A stretch of 64,000 nucleotides of DNA from positions 3,475 to 67,474 of the forward strand of contig JBMORL010000104.1 of assembly GCA_049322335.1 (NCBI GenBank), given 5' to 3'. The notes beneath the pieces were generated by a model. It made no database searches. It saw only the letters and a program-made list of their open reading frames with translations, and had not been told where the DNA came from. The stretch's first letter is position 1. Every line of letters begins with the position of its first letter. This DNA comes from JBMORL01 sp049322335. GTDB taxonomy: Bacteria > Bacteroidota > Bacteroidia > Flavobacteriales_D > UBA2798. The translations under genes and the position numbers were made by a program. Shown here piece after piece: positions 1 through 9,515 of this stretch.

Positions 1-27
1 GATAAAAACAAATTCCCGGGAATAAAT

Positions 28-390
28 TCAGTTATTCTTCATTCCCTGGTTGATCCAGCATTCGATCACCTGTATCTCATCCATGTTGAGTTTGGCGCCA
101 TTCATGGGCATGGCTGATGCGCCCGGTTCATGTTTAATGGCTTTCAGAAATTTATCTGCCGTGGCGGCTGTTTTGATGTCGGTATAATTATTTAAAAGAA
201 TATCGCTTCCATACATAAAGTTATCGTGACACATATTATTGGCGCAACGCGAGTGGATGATCGGATGAACCTGTGCAGAAAAGGAAATTTCGTTGCTGCA
301 ATCGGCTATTGTTACAGGAGGCGCTGCCTTTTCCTTTGAGCAGGCCGTAACCAGTATTCCAAACACCAGTAGTTTTAAATTACTATTCAT
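28..390 (-). CDS. cytochrome c-like lipoprotein
   Basis: Small secreted lipoprotein of about 120 residues. I start it at the internal Met (MNSNLKLLVF...), because that gives a clean signal peptide ending in the lipobox LVTACS; the upstream ten residues would spoil it. The mature part contains SRCANNMCHD, a C-x4-CH arrangement similar to the haem-binding motif of planctomycete-type cytochrome c-like domains, and a later Met-rich stretch (SAMPM) that could supply an axial ligand. Such proteins usually sit in the periplasm or on the outer membrane and take part in electron transfer. The haem assignment is inference: C-x4-CH is not the classical CxxCH. No operon partner is visible; the next gene on the same strand ends 185 bp upstream of this start. 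Confidence 0.6.
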   Translation of the reverse strand: MNSNLKLLVFGILVTACSKEKAAPPVTIADCSNEISFSAQVHPIIHSRCANNMCHDNFMYGSDILLNNYTDIKTAATADKFLKAIKHEPGASAMPMNGAKLNMDEIQVIECWINQGMKNN

Positions 391-574
391 GATTTTTCCT
401 TTGTTTACTTCTACGAACATTTACTGTTACAAAGTTTTAACAAAAGGGCGATAAAGTCAGGTAAAATCCTTACGCAGTATGGTAGTAATTTCCGGCCGGT
501 TGCTTTCAGGAATCAAAGAAAGCCTGATGTATGAACTTCCCCAATATTACTGCAGGAAGTTCATCATGCGGGTT

Positions 575-2152
575 TTAGCGAAAGGTTTCCTGCAGTCCAT
601 CCGGTTTCATTACCCAATAATGGCCTTCCATATGCCGGTCGAGGATATCGTATTTGTTCTGGATATCGTATATGATCCTTTTGGTTCCTTTTCCGAGGTA
701 AACCACTTTTCCATCAGGCACCTGCAGGTTAATAAATACCTGTTGCCCGCGAAGAAGATCGGTTTTGGGAACCAAATACCAGGGATCGAATTTAAGTAAC
801 GAATCCACCTGCTGCATATTGAACTGAATGTTTTCGGTTCTTTTTATGGCTTCGCCTTGTGAAGAACCGCAGGCGCTGCGGGTAATGTTTACTACAAACT
901 CTTTTCCGGTGGCGCGGGTGATATCCAGTTGGGGATAACCATAAATAATACTTTTATCCTCAAGCTTCACCAGCTCCATATAATCATCATTATTGTTTTC
1001 AAAATGGTCGGAGAAATAGGGATCGTGGTTTACTTCTACGTAAATTGTATCACCGTTATATCCCGAAACCGGGAAAGAGTAGGATAATTCCTTGTCTTTG
1101 GAAAAATCGGCTGCCGTCATGGTAGCAATAATGGCCAGTGTAATAAATGCGGCAGAAGCCATAACTCCAAGTGTAATATTCAATGGTTTGGAGCTGAATT
1201 TTCGATTGAAAACAAGACGTATTCCCCACAGGATGATCTCTGCCAGGGGCACCATCAGCAATACCATTATACTGATAAAAACCAGGTTGGTTTGTGTTGC
1301 CGAACCAAAAAAAGCAGCCCCCAGATCGTTATAATTAAAAGAATGTACCCCTTCGTCAGTAACCGCCAGGAGCAAATCGGAGGTAAACAGTGCACGAATG
1401 AATACTACCATTAATATAAGCGCCACTACCAGCAGAACAATCCCTACAGCACGGCCAACAACCTGCCCGATTGATCTCACTGTTCCGTCAAAATACCCGG
1501 CTACCTGTCTGGCACCATCCCTCATTTTTTTTTTGCCGGATGGCGTGGCGAGGTTTTCTACATCCTTTTTAAAATCTTTGAACCTGCTTTTAATTCCTTC
1601 CACATCAATTTTCTCTCCGCGCATTTTCATTTTATCGGCAGTGGTTTTTGCTTCGGGAATTATAATCCACAGAATTATATAGATAAGGAATCCTCCTCCG
1701 CCAAAAAAGAAAAGTATAACAAAAAAAACGCGCAGCAACACAGGATCCCATCCGAAATACGATGCCAGGCCCGAACAAACTCCACCGAGTTTACGGTTAT
1801 CGGGATCACGGAAAATCTGTTTATCACCCGATTCGTTTTGTGCGGATGATTTGTTTTCTTCCTTTTCTCTGGAAGTGCCTGATGATTCATCGCCATACAC
1901 TTCCGGTGCGCCCATAATTTCCATGATGTATTGCACATCTGCATCCCCAATCACTTCTCTTTTTTCCTTAAAAAGAATATCTTTCAGCAATTCGGCCATG
2001 CGCAATTCCACGTCATGCATAATCTCATCTGCACTTTCGTCATTTCCCAGCGACTTCCTAACGGCCCTGAGATATGCGTTAAGTGTTTCATACGCCTGTT
2101 CTTCTACGTTGAAAACAAATCCGCCAATGTTGGCTGCTACTGTTTTGTTCAT
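575..2152 (-). CDS. PspC domain membrane protein
   Basis: A 525-residue membrane protein. Residues about 110-170 form a PspC domain (phage shock protein C family): FRDPDNRKLGGVCSGLASYF, then a Gly-rich hydrophobic segment and IILWIIIPE. The N-terminal 90 residues are a conserved Bacteroidota extension of charged helices. Two to three further hydrophobic segments follow (about residues 235-255, 290-310 and 330-350), then a soluble C-terminal domain. It lies 12 bp downstream of a PadR-type regulator, the usual Bacteroidota pairing, so the two are probably one operon and the regulator probably controls this gene. The family is thought to act in envelope stress sensing; its exact role here is unknown. 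Confidence 0.85.
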   Translation of the reverse strand: MNKTVAANIGGFVFNVEEQAYETLNAYLRAVRKSLGNDESADEIMHDVELRMAELLKDILFKEKREVIGDADVQYIMEIMGAPEVYGDESSGTSREKEENKSSAQNESGDKQIFRDPDNRKLGGVCSGLASYFGWDPVLLRVFFVILFFFGGGGFLIYIILWIIIPEAKTTADKMKMRGEKIDVEGIKSRFKDFKKDVENLATPSGKKKMRDGARQVAGYFDGTVRSIGQVVGRAVGIVLLVVALILMVVFIRALFTSDLLLAVTDEGVHSFNYNDLGAAFFGSATQTNLVFISIMVLLMVPLAEIILWGIRLVFNRKFSSKPLNITLGVMASAAFITLAIIATMTAADFSKDKELSYSFPVSGYNGDTIYVEVNHDPYFSDHFENNNDDYMELVKLEDKSIIYGYPQLDITRATGKEFVVNITRSACGSSQGEAIKRTENIQFNMQQVDSLLKFDPWYLVPKTDLLRGQQVFINLQVPDGKVVYLGKGTKRIIYDIQNKYDILDRHMEGHYWVMKPDGLQETFR

Positions 2153-2164
2153 TTTATGTTAGTA

Positions 2165-2503
2165 TTAATGGTTCAACTTTTTTACTCCCGCTGTTTTTAC
2201 CGATTTTACCAGGTCATCCCAGGCGTCCTGCAATTCAGCTAAAAATTTTTCTCCTTTTTCAGTAAGCCGGTAATATTTTCGTGGCGGCCCCGAAGTAGAT
2301 TCCTCCCACCGGTAGGTAAGTATCTCTGCGTTTTTGAGCCTCGTTAATAAAGGATAAAGCGTTCCTTCCACCACCATTATTTTCGAGGCCTTCATCTCTT
2401 CTATTATATCGCCCGGGTAGGCCTCCTGCCTGCTGAGGATGGACAGGATGCAAAGCTCCAAAACCCCCTTTTTCATTTGGGCCCGGGCATTGTCTATGTT
2501 CAT
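2165..2503 (-). CDS. PadR family transcriptional regulator
   Basis: About 112-residue winged-helix regulator. The core is MKKGVLELCILSILSRQEAY, then EGTLYPLLTRLKNAEILTY and RKYYRLTEKGEKFL, the standard PadR helix-turn-helix and wing signature. Three Met codons are possible (2521, 2515, 2503); I chose 2503 (MNIDNARAQMKKG) because family members usually start there. It lies 12 bp upstream of the PspC-domain gene. PadR regulators commonly repress their own operon and are released by a small effector or stress signal; the effector is not predictable here. Confidence 0.85.
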   Translation of the reverse strand: MNIDNARAQMKKGVLELCILSILSRQEAYPGDIIEEMKASKIMVVEGTLYPLLTRLKNAEILTYRWEESTSGPPRKYYRLTEKGEKFLAELQDAWDDLVKSVKTAGVKKLNH

Positions 2504-2620
2504 TTTCTCTTCCATTTTCACTCTGATTACGGGTCAAAGATATACATAAAAAGGTATTATGCAATACATAGTACTAAATTTTTTCAAAAAAGTTGTAAAA
2601 AGTACCGTTTCCTAAGGTTT

Positions 2621-2652
2621 TTTGGGGGTTTGGGGTTAGAATCGTAAATTTC
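2621..2652 (+). promoter_or_regulatory. Bacteroidota-type promoter for the deiminase gene
   Basis: A TTTG (2621-2624) lies 20 bases before TAAATTTC (2645-2652), a 7/8 match to the Bacteroidota -7 element TAnnTTTG with normal spacing. The ATG at 2670 follows 17 bases later. Assigned by pattern only. Confidence 0.4.
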
Positions 2653-2669
2653 GGACAGAACACACTACC

Positions 2670-4433
2670 ATGAATAAAACAATACTTACGGCTTCGGCCC
2701 TTTTAGCTTTCGGAACTGCTTTTTCGCAGGAAAGAAATTTGCCCAATGGTTTTTCGCCCGAAGAACTGCAAATGATGAAAGAAGGAAACTTCACCATTCG
2801 CGGTGCTGAACGTGGTGTAACTACTCCTCCATCATTTCCTGTGCGCACGATGGCGCAATGGGAAGAGGTTCAAACCCTGACGCTGGCATGGACCAGTTTT
2901 CCTTCTATACAGGCACAGATAGTAGATGCTGCGCAGGAAGAATGTGAAGTATTAATAATTTGTTCCGACTCTAACCAGGTGAAAACTTATTTAAACGGAG
3001 CGGGAGTTCCTTTAACCAATGTTTCTTTTCTGGAAGAAGCTTTTAACAGCATATGGATCCGCGACTATGGCGCACATACTGTATATAAAAATGATGTTGA
3101 CTCCTTATTAATGGTAGAATGGATTTATAACCGTCCTACCCGACCGGATGATGATGCCTTACCCAATTTTATTGCTTCATATAAAGGAATAGGATTATAC
3201 AGTACTACTTCTGCTCCAACCGACCTGGTGAATACAGGTGGAAACTGGGTAGTAGATGGATTTGGAACTGCTTTTGCATCAAAACTTATCCTGGATGAGA
3301 ATGACGCAGGCAATCCGTATGGTGTTACTGTAAAATCGGAAACCGATATTGATAATATCATGAGTAATTTCATGGGAATTAACCGTTATATCAAAATGGA
3401 AACCCTTCCTTACGACCTGATTCACCATATTGATATGCACATGAAGCTGATGGACGAGGAGAACCTTTTGTTTGGTGAATATCCCACCGGTGTGGCAGAC
3501 GGCCCGCAGATGGAAGCCAATCTTTTGTATGTGCTAAACAATTTTAATTCGGTTTTCGGAACTCCATATAAAGTAACGCGCATTCCGATGCCTCCCAGCA
3601 CAGCGGGAAATTATCCTGACAACGGAGCATCCTACCGCACATATGCCAACAACGTTATAGTAAACAAAACTGTAATTGTTCCCACCTACCGCCAGGAATA
3701 CGATACCACCGGATTGCGTATATTAGGCGAGCTGATGCCGGGCTATACTATCGTTCCTATTGATGTTGATAACAGTGGGGCCAACCTGATTGCACAAAGC
3801 GGGGCCATTCACTGTATCACTAACCTGATTGGTGTTGATGATCCCCTGCTTATTTCACATCAAAATCTTCCTGATACTTATGATGACGCAAATCCCTACA
3901 CCGTTAATGCTACTATCAAACACAAAACCGGAATTGCCAATGCTACATTATACTGGAGTTTAACTCCCGGGACAGGATACACATCCGTTCCCATGAGTTT
4001 TGTTTCGGGAAGTACATGGACAGGAAATATTCCGGCCCAGCCGCAGGGTTCTACTGTTTATTATTATATCCATGCACAAGCCAACAGCGGCAAGCAACAG
4101 GTTCGCCCCATGCCGGCACCTGCGGGATATTTTGATTTTGATGTATTGGTAACACCTGCAGGAATCAGCGAAACAACTACCGGGTTACAAAATATTTTCC
4201 CCAATCCTGCTTCAGCCATTACCTGTATTCCGGTAAATTCATCTATAGAATTTGAAGGAACATTAAAAATGTATGATGTATTCGGAAAGCTGGTAGAAAC
4301 CATTCACACCGGAAGTTTCCCGCGCGGAGAATCGCGTTACTTCATTCATGCCGATAAATATGCAGCCGGAGCTTATTACGTGGTGCTGCAATCCAATGAA
4401 CTGAAGTGGACGCAGAAGGTGATGATAAGATAA
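2670..4433 (+). CDS. secreted agmatine/peptidylarginine deiminase family protein with T9SS sorting domain
   Basis: A 587-residue exported enzyme of the PAD_porph family (agmatine deiminase / Porphyromonas-type peptidylarginine deiminase). An N-terminal signal peptide ends near AFGTAFSQ. The guanidino-hydrolase core spans about residues 50-400 with the expected catalytic positions: Asp132 in WIRDYG, His253/Asp255 in HHIDMHMK, and the nucleophile Cys382 in GAIHCITN. A linker domain and a type A T9SS C-terminal domain follow (about 510-587, beginning NIFPNPAS and ending in a basic strand), so the protein should cross the outer membrane. The long secreted form with a sorting domain resembles PPAD more than cytosolic agmatine deiminase. 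Whether it citrullinates proteins or deiminates agmatine cannot be told from sequence. A terminator follows at 4451. Confidence 0.85.
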   Translation: MNKTILTASALLAFGTAFSQERNLPNGFSPEELQMMKEGNFTIRGAERGVTTPPSFPVRTMAQWEEVQTLTLAWTSFPSIQAQIVDAAQEECEVLIICSDSNQVKTYLNGAGVPLTNVSFLEEAFNSIWIRDYGAHTVYKNDVDSLLMVEWIYNRPTRPDDDALPNFIASYKGIGLYSTTSAPTDLVNTGGNWVVDGFGTAFASKLILDENDAGNPYGVTVKSETDIDNIMSNFMGINRYIKMETLPYDLIHHIDMHMKLMDEENLLFGEYPTGVADGPQMEANLLYVLNNFNSVFGTPYKVTRIPMPPSTAGNYPDNGASYRTYANNVIVNKTVIVPTYRQEYDTTGLRILGELMPGYTIVPIDVDNSGANLIAQSGAIHCITNLIGVDDPLLISHQNLPDTYDDANPYTVNATIKHKTGIANATLYWSLTPGTGYTSVPMSFVSGSTWTGNIPAQPQGSTVYYYIHAQANSGKQQVRPMPAPAGYFDFDVLVTPAGISETTTGLQNIFPNPASAITCIPVNSSIEFEGTLKMYDVFGKLVETIHTGSFPRGESRYFIHADKYAAGAYYVVLQSNELKWTQKVMIR

Positions 4434-4450
4434 GAAATAATTATCTGGAT

Positions 4451-4487
4451 AAATCCCGCTTTGTTGAAACGAAGCGGGATTTTTATT
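4451..4487. terminator. bidirectional intrinsic terminator
   Basis: An 11-bp perfect stem, AAATCCCGCTT (4451-4461) and AAGCGGGATTT (4472-4482), with a 10-base loop and T-rich flank. It lies between convergent genes and can serve both. Confidence 0.85.
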
Positions 4488-4492
4488 TGCAG

Positions 4493-5158
4493 CTAATCCA
4501 GATCAAATAAAAAATGTTTTTCTTTCAGTTCATACGTAGTGTCATACCATTTCACATACAACCCCCGGTCAGTAAAAGAAGCGCTGTCGATGGCGTCCAT
4601 AAAATACCCGTAATCATTATTAAGAATAATGTCTATTCTTTTTTTTCGTTTTGTTTCCAGGTTATACACCATGAAAATATTTTCCCCCAGATTCTCCGCA
4701 TGAAAAACAAGATTACGGTTCGTATCAATCAGTATATCATTAAAGTACTCCACCGGTTCTTCATTTTTCTTTAAAGGCAATACGGTAAGTACACGGCAAG
4801 GCGAACCACAACCCGACCGCAATCCTATATAATTTTTCCATTCACACAAATACCAGGGTGGTGAATAACTCCCGAAAGGTTCACCAAAAATTTCACTCCA
4901 TTGAATCTTATCCTTTCCCCAGGTAACTACTACTTCCCCATTATTATCCAACGTATACCTGAGAAATTTTTGACCGGGAGTAACTGTATCATTCCCGCTT
5001 ACATCACTAAAAGGATTCGCGGTAACAGAAGTTTTCCGGGAGAAAGAATGTAAAACTGAATCCTTTGCGATCGAATGAAAAAATGCATTATTTCCTGTTT
5101 CCCGTGAGCAGGAAATAAAAAACAGCATTATCAAAAACCACCAAACGGGATGTAGCAT
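4493..5158 (-). CDS. hypothetical lipoprotein
   Basis: About 221 residues. I start it at the internal Met of MLHPVWWFLIMLFFISCS, which gives a lipoprotein signal with the lipobox FISC; an upstream Met at 5197 would add a second hydrophobic stretch. The mature part is beta-rich with paired Cys (CEW...SGCGSPCR). No family is recognised. It sits 45-85 bp downstream of the end-to-start junction with the choice-of-anchor gene on the same strand, so co-transcription is possible. Confidence 0.6.
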   Translation of the reverse strand: MLHPVWWFLIMLFFISCSRETGNNAFFHSIAKDSVLHSFSRKTSVTANPFSDVSGNDTVTPGQKFLRYTLDNNGEVVVTWGKDKIQWSEIFGEPFGSYSPPWYLCEWKNYIGLRSGCGSPCRVLTVLPLKKNEEPVEYFNDILIDTNRNLVFHAENLGENIFMVYNLETKRKKRIDIILNNDYGYFMDAIDSASFTDRGLYVKWYDTTYELKEKHFLFDLD

Positions 5159-5242
5159 GAGTAAAAATAAAAACACCTGCCAAAAAAAACCGGGCATTTG
5201 ATCATCTGCCCGGCTAAATATATTATTTGCTGAAACGCCTGT

Positions 5243-7621
5243 TTACTTCTCCACCACCAGCTTCTTCGTCACCGTATTTTCCCCGGTATTTATCCTTACA
5301 AAATAAATTCCACCCGCAATACCGGAAGTATTGATGCGCATTTCGTTTTTGGCAGAAGAGGATTGGAAAATAATTTTTCCGGTAATATCAATCAGCTCCA
5401 CCGAAAACGGTGTTTTGGAATTTAATTTCACATTCACCCATCCGTTGGCCGGGTTGGGATAAAGTGTCAGCTCGTTTTCTATCTCATTTTCGCTTACAGA
5501 AAAAGTATTTCCCTCTGTGATTTTCCAGCGGTCGAGTCCGCCTTCCACCAAATGGGGAGAAAGATCTGAATCGCGTGTCTCGATGATGAAACGCATATTG
5601 TTGGTAATAGTAATCACGGAAGACAACTGACGGGTGGTATCATTCCATTGCGACATGGTAAAATTATCGTCTGTAATTTGTTCAAGGGTTACTGTAGTGG
5701 AACCATTGGAAACTTTTACTTTCAGTGTGTCATTCGGGTTTCCGTTTCCTCCACCGTTATAAAACCAGCGGCTGTACTCCACCCACGGATCGATATAAAG
5801 GGTTCCGTCAAAAACAGGTGAAGTAAGTGTAACTGTTCCTCCATCCACATCAAATGCTCCTACACTTCCGGGATCGTTTCCGGTCATGTAACAAATTTCA
5901 CCGCAATCCTGGCTTTCATCAAACCAGGGATTTACAGCTATATTCCCCGGCAAACCGGTGGGAATGGGAAGTTCGCGTACCCAGTCACCGTTAGTTGCAT
6001 TTCCGGAAGCTGTCCACCCAAAATCAAAATAAAAATCATCGTAATACCCTTTTGCCAGCTGCATATTATACGTATTGTTGGCTGCATCGAAAAAAACCGG
6101 GGAAGTGCAGAAATTAGTATGCCCCCAGTGTCCGGATGCAATTTCATAATTTCCTTCATACACTACCATTGAATAATTTCCTGAAGCATTGGTAACTGCT
6201 GATGCTGTAAATTCTGTATTTACAATTTGCACCTGTGCGTTGGCAATCGGGGTACCGCTAATTGCTTCTGTTACTGTTCCGCTTAACGTAAAAGGCACCA
6301 AAGGTGTAAGAGCCATATCCACTATAACGGTGTCGCCATTGGTTAAAACAACATTGTAAGCTGTATCACGCTCATACCCCGTTTTATAAAAAGCAATGTT
6401 ATATGTGCCCGGAGCACCCAAACCTGTTTTGTATCCACCCGCATTATCCGAATAATCTACCACCGGCTGGCCGATAATAGTTATTTCTGCATTGAGAATC
6501 GGGTTGGTGGTGGAAGCATCGGTAACGGTTCCGTGTACTTTACAGGCCTGAACAAGATTGGCCGAAAAAACATATAATCCGTTTTCCATATCGGAAGCAA
6601 TAATAGTTCCCGAGCTGAAATAAGGATAAACACCCCACACCGAATTAAATCCGTCACCACTTGAGGTTGAAACATCGTAGTTGGCCACTTCAATCATGTT
6701 TTCGGGATCGGAAACATCGTGAATTACCACGCCATCGCGATAGTAAGAAGTATATAAGTATCCATTATTATAATAGGTATTATGCGGAATAGAACCGTTT
6801 CCGTTGTTGTTAGCCAGCGAACGGGTGCGGTCGGCCTCTGTGATGTTGGAAAGATTGGTGATGTTATAGGAAGCAATGTATGCATTACTTACTTCATCGG
6901 TAGTGAAGACGTGTGTTCCCGCATCATTAATCCATGCATTGTGCGTAAAAATAGAAGGAGTAACCTGTGTAGCCATTATTACCGGGTTGGATTTATTGGA
7001 AACATCCACGATATTTAAAAATCCATCTGAAATGTGGGCTGCATACAATGTATCGCCACGTGCATAGCTATCGTGAACATAATAATTATCATATTCACCC
7101 AATTCTGGCGGATTAATGGGGTTGGCAGCAAGGTCGTAAAAGATTACTCCGCCATTTCCACGGTCGGTTCCGTGAAGGTACAACACCCCATTTTCATCAA
7201 TAAACAGTGAGTGTGCTGAAGAGAACTGGTTTCCTGAAGGGCCCCAGAAACGATAATTGGGCAAAACCGTACTACCGGGCAACGGACTTAAGTCGATGAT
7301 AAGCAATCCGGCTGCTTCTTCAGTGGTAACGTAAGCATAATCGCCCCACACTTTTACTTCGCGCCAGATGGAATTACTATCAGGCAGATACCATATCTCA
7401 TTTACGTTATTGGGATTGGTAACATTAACAATGGAGGTTCCGTTATTTAGTCCGACAATTGCATATTCATTTCCGAGTTCATCTGTATATCCCCAAAGAT
7501 TACTGCAACCTGTATTATGCAACGGGTTGTAATCGATCTGGTCGGTTTGTGTCATGTTAAGCTGTGCAGATGAAACCAAAAAGGAAAATGCAAAAGCAGA
7601 GGTAAAAATGATCCTGTTCAT
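5243..7621 (-). CDS. choice-of-anchor B family secreted protein with T9SS sorting domain
   Basis: A 792-residue exported surface protein. The signal peptide MNRIIFTSAFAFSFLVSSAQ is followed by a choice-of-anchor-B region (about 20-355) built of LVIVD-like beta-propeller blades, for example IWREVKVWGDYAYVTTE and GLLIIDLS. Next come two carboxypeptidase-regulatory-like / Ig-like beta domains (about 360-520, GTVTDASTTNPILNAEITI and GTVTEAISGTPIANAQVQI). A carbohydrate-binding-like beta sandwich follows, then a type A T9SS domain (LTLYPNPANG to the end). Probably a cell-surface or secreted adhesin or binding protein; no enzymatic motif is visible. Confidence 0.85.
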   Translation of the reverse strand: MNRIIFTSAFAFSFLVSSAQLNMTQTDQIDYNPLHNTGCSNLWGYTDELGNEYAIVGLNNGTSIVNVTNPNNVNEIWYLPDSNSIWREVKVWGDYAYVTTEEAAGLLIIDLSPLPGSTVLPNYRFWGPSGNQFSSAHSLFIDENGVLYLHGTDRGNGGVIFYDLAANPINPPELGEYDNYYVHDSYARGDTLYAAHISDGFLNIVDVSNKSNPVIMATQVTPSIFTHNAWINDAGTHVFTTDEVSNAYIASYNITNLSNITEADRTRSLANNNGNGSIPHNTYYNNGYLYTSYYRDGVVIHDVSDPENMIEVANYDVSTSSGDGFNSVWGVYPYFSSGTIIASDMENGLYVFSANLVQACKVHGTVTDASTTNPILNAEITIIGQPVVDYSDNAGGYKTGLGAPGTYNIAFYKTGYERDTAYNVVLTNGDTVIVDMALTPLVPFTLSGTVTEAISGTPIANAQVQIVNTEFTASAVTNASGNYSMVVYEGNYEIASGHWGHTNFCTSPVFFDAANNTYNMQLAKGYYDDFYFDFGWTASGNATNGDWVRELPIPTGLPGNIAVNPWFDESQDCGEICYMTGNDPGSVGAFDVDGGTVTLTSPVFDGTLYIDPWVEYSRWFYNGGGNGNPNDTLKVKVSNGSTTVTLEQITDDNFTMSQWNDTTRQLSSVITITNNMRFIIETRDSDLSPHLVEGGLDRWKITEGNTFSVSENEIENELTLYPNPANGWVNVKLNSKTPFSVELIDITGKIIFQSSSAKNEMRINTSGIAGGIYFVRINTGENTVTKKLVVEK

Positions 7622-7746
7622 AGCTGTAAATTGAGATCAGAAAGATACGAAAAAGAATGCATGTGCGGGGATATTTGATCGAATGGCCCAATAGGGATGA
7701 TGAACGGCTGGCTATAAATGTGACTCCCGAAAAAGAAGATAAAATT

Positions 7747-7776
7747 TTTGTAATTCGGGATTAATATGTATACTTG
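7747..7776 (+). promoter_or_regulatory. candidate promoter of rho
   Basis: TTTG (7747-7750), an 18-base spacer, then TATACTTG (7769-7776), a 7/8 match to TAnnTTTG. It would leave a leader of about 135 bases before the rho start, long enough for the autoregulation known for rho in other bacteria. Pattern only. Confidence 0.4.
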
Positions 7777-7919
7777 CATCCACTTAAGGGTAAGTTATAC
7801 AATAAACCCTTTTCGTCACCCGAATTTTTCATCAATCCAAAGCGCTAACAGCCAGTTATTTACAGCTTTTTCGACCAGGGTTTTTGTCAGATTCAACAAT
7901 CAAAAAATCATTTTATTTC

Positions 7920-9512
7920 ATGGAAAACGAAAACTCAGAAAAAGGAAAAAGAAAACGGATTACCAAATCTACCGGAAAAGTGGAGTATGTTAAAAAGGGT
8001 AATGCCGATGTAGAGAAAAAGCCGGTAATTGAAAACATACCGAAATTTAAAAAACCGGAAGAAAAAGAGGAAGTGAAACCCGATAGTGAACCGGAAATAA
8101 AACCGGCATCTGATGAAGAAGTTCAAGAACCTTCCGAAACATTCGACCTTTTTAGTTCACCGGCTATGGATGACGATGATGACGATGATTATTTTGTTTC
8201 TGCATCACCGGTGAATGTAACCAAAGAAGAAAACGAACCGGTAGTTCCCCCCAAAGAAGAAACTCCTGCTGTTACACCCGAACAGCAACAACCTAAAATG
8301 AATTATCCCCAAAACCAGTCCCAGCAAAACCAGGGTGGTGGCGATCAGCAGCAAAAACAGTTTTATAAAAAACCCGAAGAGCCGGCTTTTAACTGGGATG
8401 GGATAGTAGTGAGTGAAGGTGTGCTGGAAATTATGCCTGATGGTTACGGATTTTTGCGTTCTTCCGATTACAATTATCTTGCTTCACCTGATGACGTGTA
8501 TGTTTCGCAATCACAGATAAAATTATTCGGTTTAAAAACGGGAGATACTGTTCGCGGAGGAATCCGTCCGCCCCGTGAAGGTGAAAAATATTTTCCGCTG
8601 ATAAAAATTGAAAGTATTAACGGAAGAAATCCCGGATACATCCGCGACCGCGTTCCCTTCGAATATCTTACCCCGTTATTTCCCGATCAGAAATTTACAT
8701 TAACGGGACATGCCAAAGACAACCTGTCGACACGTGTGATGGATCTTTTTGCTCCAATAGGAAAAGGACAGCGCGGAATGATTGTTGCGCAACCCAAAAC
8801 GGGAAAAACCATGTTATTGAAAGACGTGGCCAATGCCATTGCTGCCAATCACCCCGAAACCTATCTCATCGTTCTGCTTATTGACGAACGTCCCGAAGAG
8901 GTTACCGACATGGCCCGCAGCGTAAATGCCGAAGTAGTAGCCTCTACATTCGATGAACCGGCCGACCGCCATGTAAAAGTTTCGAATATCGTACTGGAAA
9001 AAGCAAAACGGCTGGTAGAGTGCGGACATGATGTATGTATTTTGCTTGACTCTATAACGAGGCTGGCACGTGCGTACAACACCGTTCAGCCTGCGTCCGG
9101 AAAAGTTTTATCAGGTGGTGTGGATGCCAATGCACTGCATAAACCCAAGCGCTTTTTTGGATCGGCACGTAAAATTGAGAATGGCGGTTCGCTGACTATT
9201 CTTGCTACTGCACTTACAGAAACCGGATCGAAAATGGATGAAGTAATTTTCGAGGAATTTAAAGGAACCGGTAACATGGAATTACAACTCGACCGTAAAT
9301 TATCCAACCGCAGAACTTATCCCGCTATTGATATCCTTGCTTCGGGTACAAGAAGAGAAGACCTGCTGGTGGACAAAGATATATTGCAACGGGTATGGAT
9401 CCTTCGCAAACACCTGGCTGATATGAATTCGGTGGAAGCGATGGAATTTATCAAAAACCACATGAAAGACACCCGCAACAACGAAGAGTTTTTGCTTTCT
9501 ATGAACAGTTAA
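7920..9512 (+). CDS. rho: transcription termination factor Rho
   Basis: RNA-dependent ATPase/helicase that terminates transcription. From the ATG at 7920 (MENENSEKGKRK) it is 530 residues; an upstream TTG at 7884 is less likely. The first 150 residues are a disordered, charged, Asp/Glu/Gln-rich insertion (DDDDDD and QNQSQQNQGGG stretches), as is common in Bacteroidota Rho. A cold-shock-like RNA-binding domain follows (VLEIMPDGYGFLRSSDYNYL). The ATPase domain has Walker A QPKTGKT (Lys296), LLIDERPEEVTDM, and the Q-loop/R-loop region SGGVDANALHKPKRFFGSAR. The DUF4199 gene begins 3 bp after the stop, suggesting co-transcription. Confidence 0.97.
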   Translation: MENENSEKGKRKRITKSTGKVEYVKKGNADVEKKPVIENIPKFKKPEEKEEVKPDSEPEIKPASDEEVQEPSETFDLFSSPAMDDDDDDDYFVSASPVNVTKEENEPVVPPKEETPAVTPEQQQPKMNYPQNQSQQNQGGGDQQQKQFYKKPEEPAFNWDGIVVSEGVLEIMPDGYGFLRSSDYNYLASPDDVYVSQSQIKLFGLKTGDTVRGGIRPPREGEKYFPLIKIESINGRNPGYIRDRVPFEYLTPLFPDQKFTLTGHAKDNLSTRVMDLFAPIGKGQRGMIVAQPKTGKTMLLKDVANAIAANHPETYLIVLLIDERPEEVTDMARSVNAEVVASTFDEPADRHVKVSNIVLEKAKRLVECGHDVCILLDSITRLARAYNTVQPASGKVLSGGVDANALHKPKRFFGSARKIENGGSLTILATALTETGSKMDEVIFEEFKGTGNMELQLDRKLSNRRTYPAIDILASGTRREDLLVDKDILQRVWILRKHLADMNSVEAMEFIKNHMKDTRNNEEFLLSMNS

Positions 9513-9515
9513 GAT

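Noticed and set aside
7766..7993. 75-residue ORF overlapping the start of rho
   Set aside because: It covers the rho leader and the first rho codons in another frame; no independent support.
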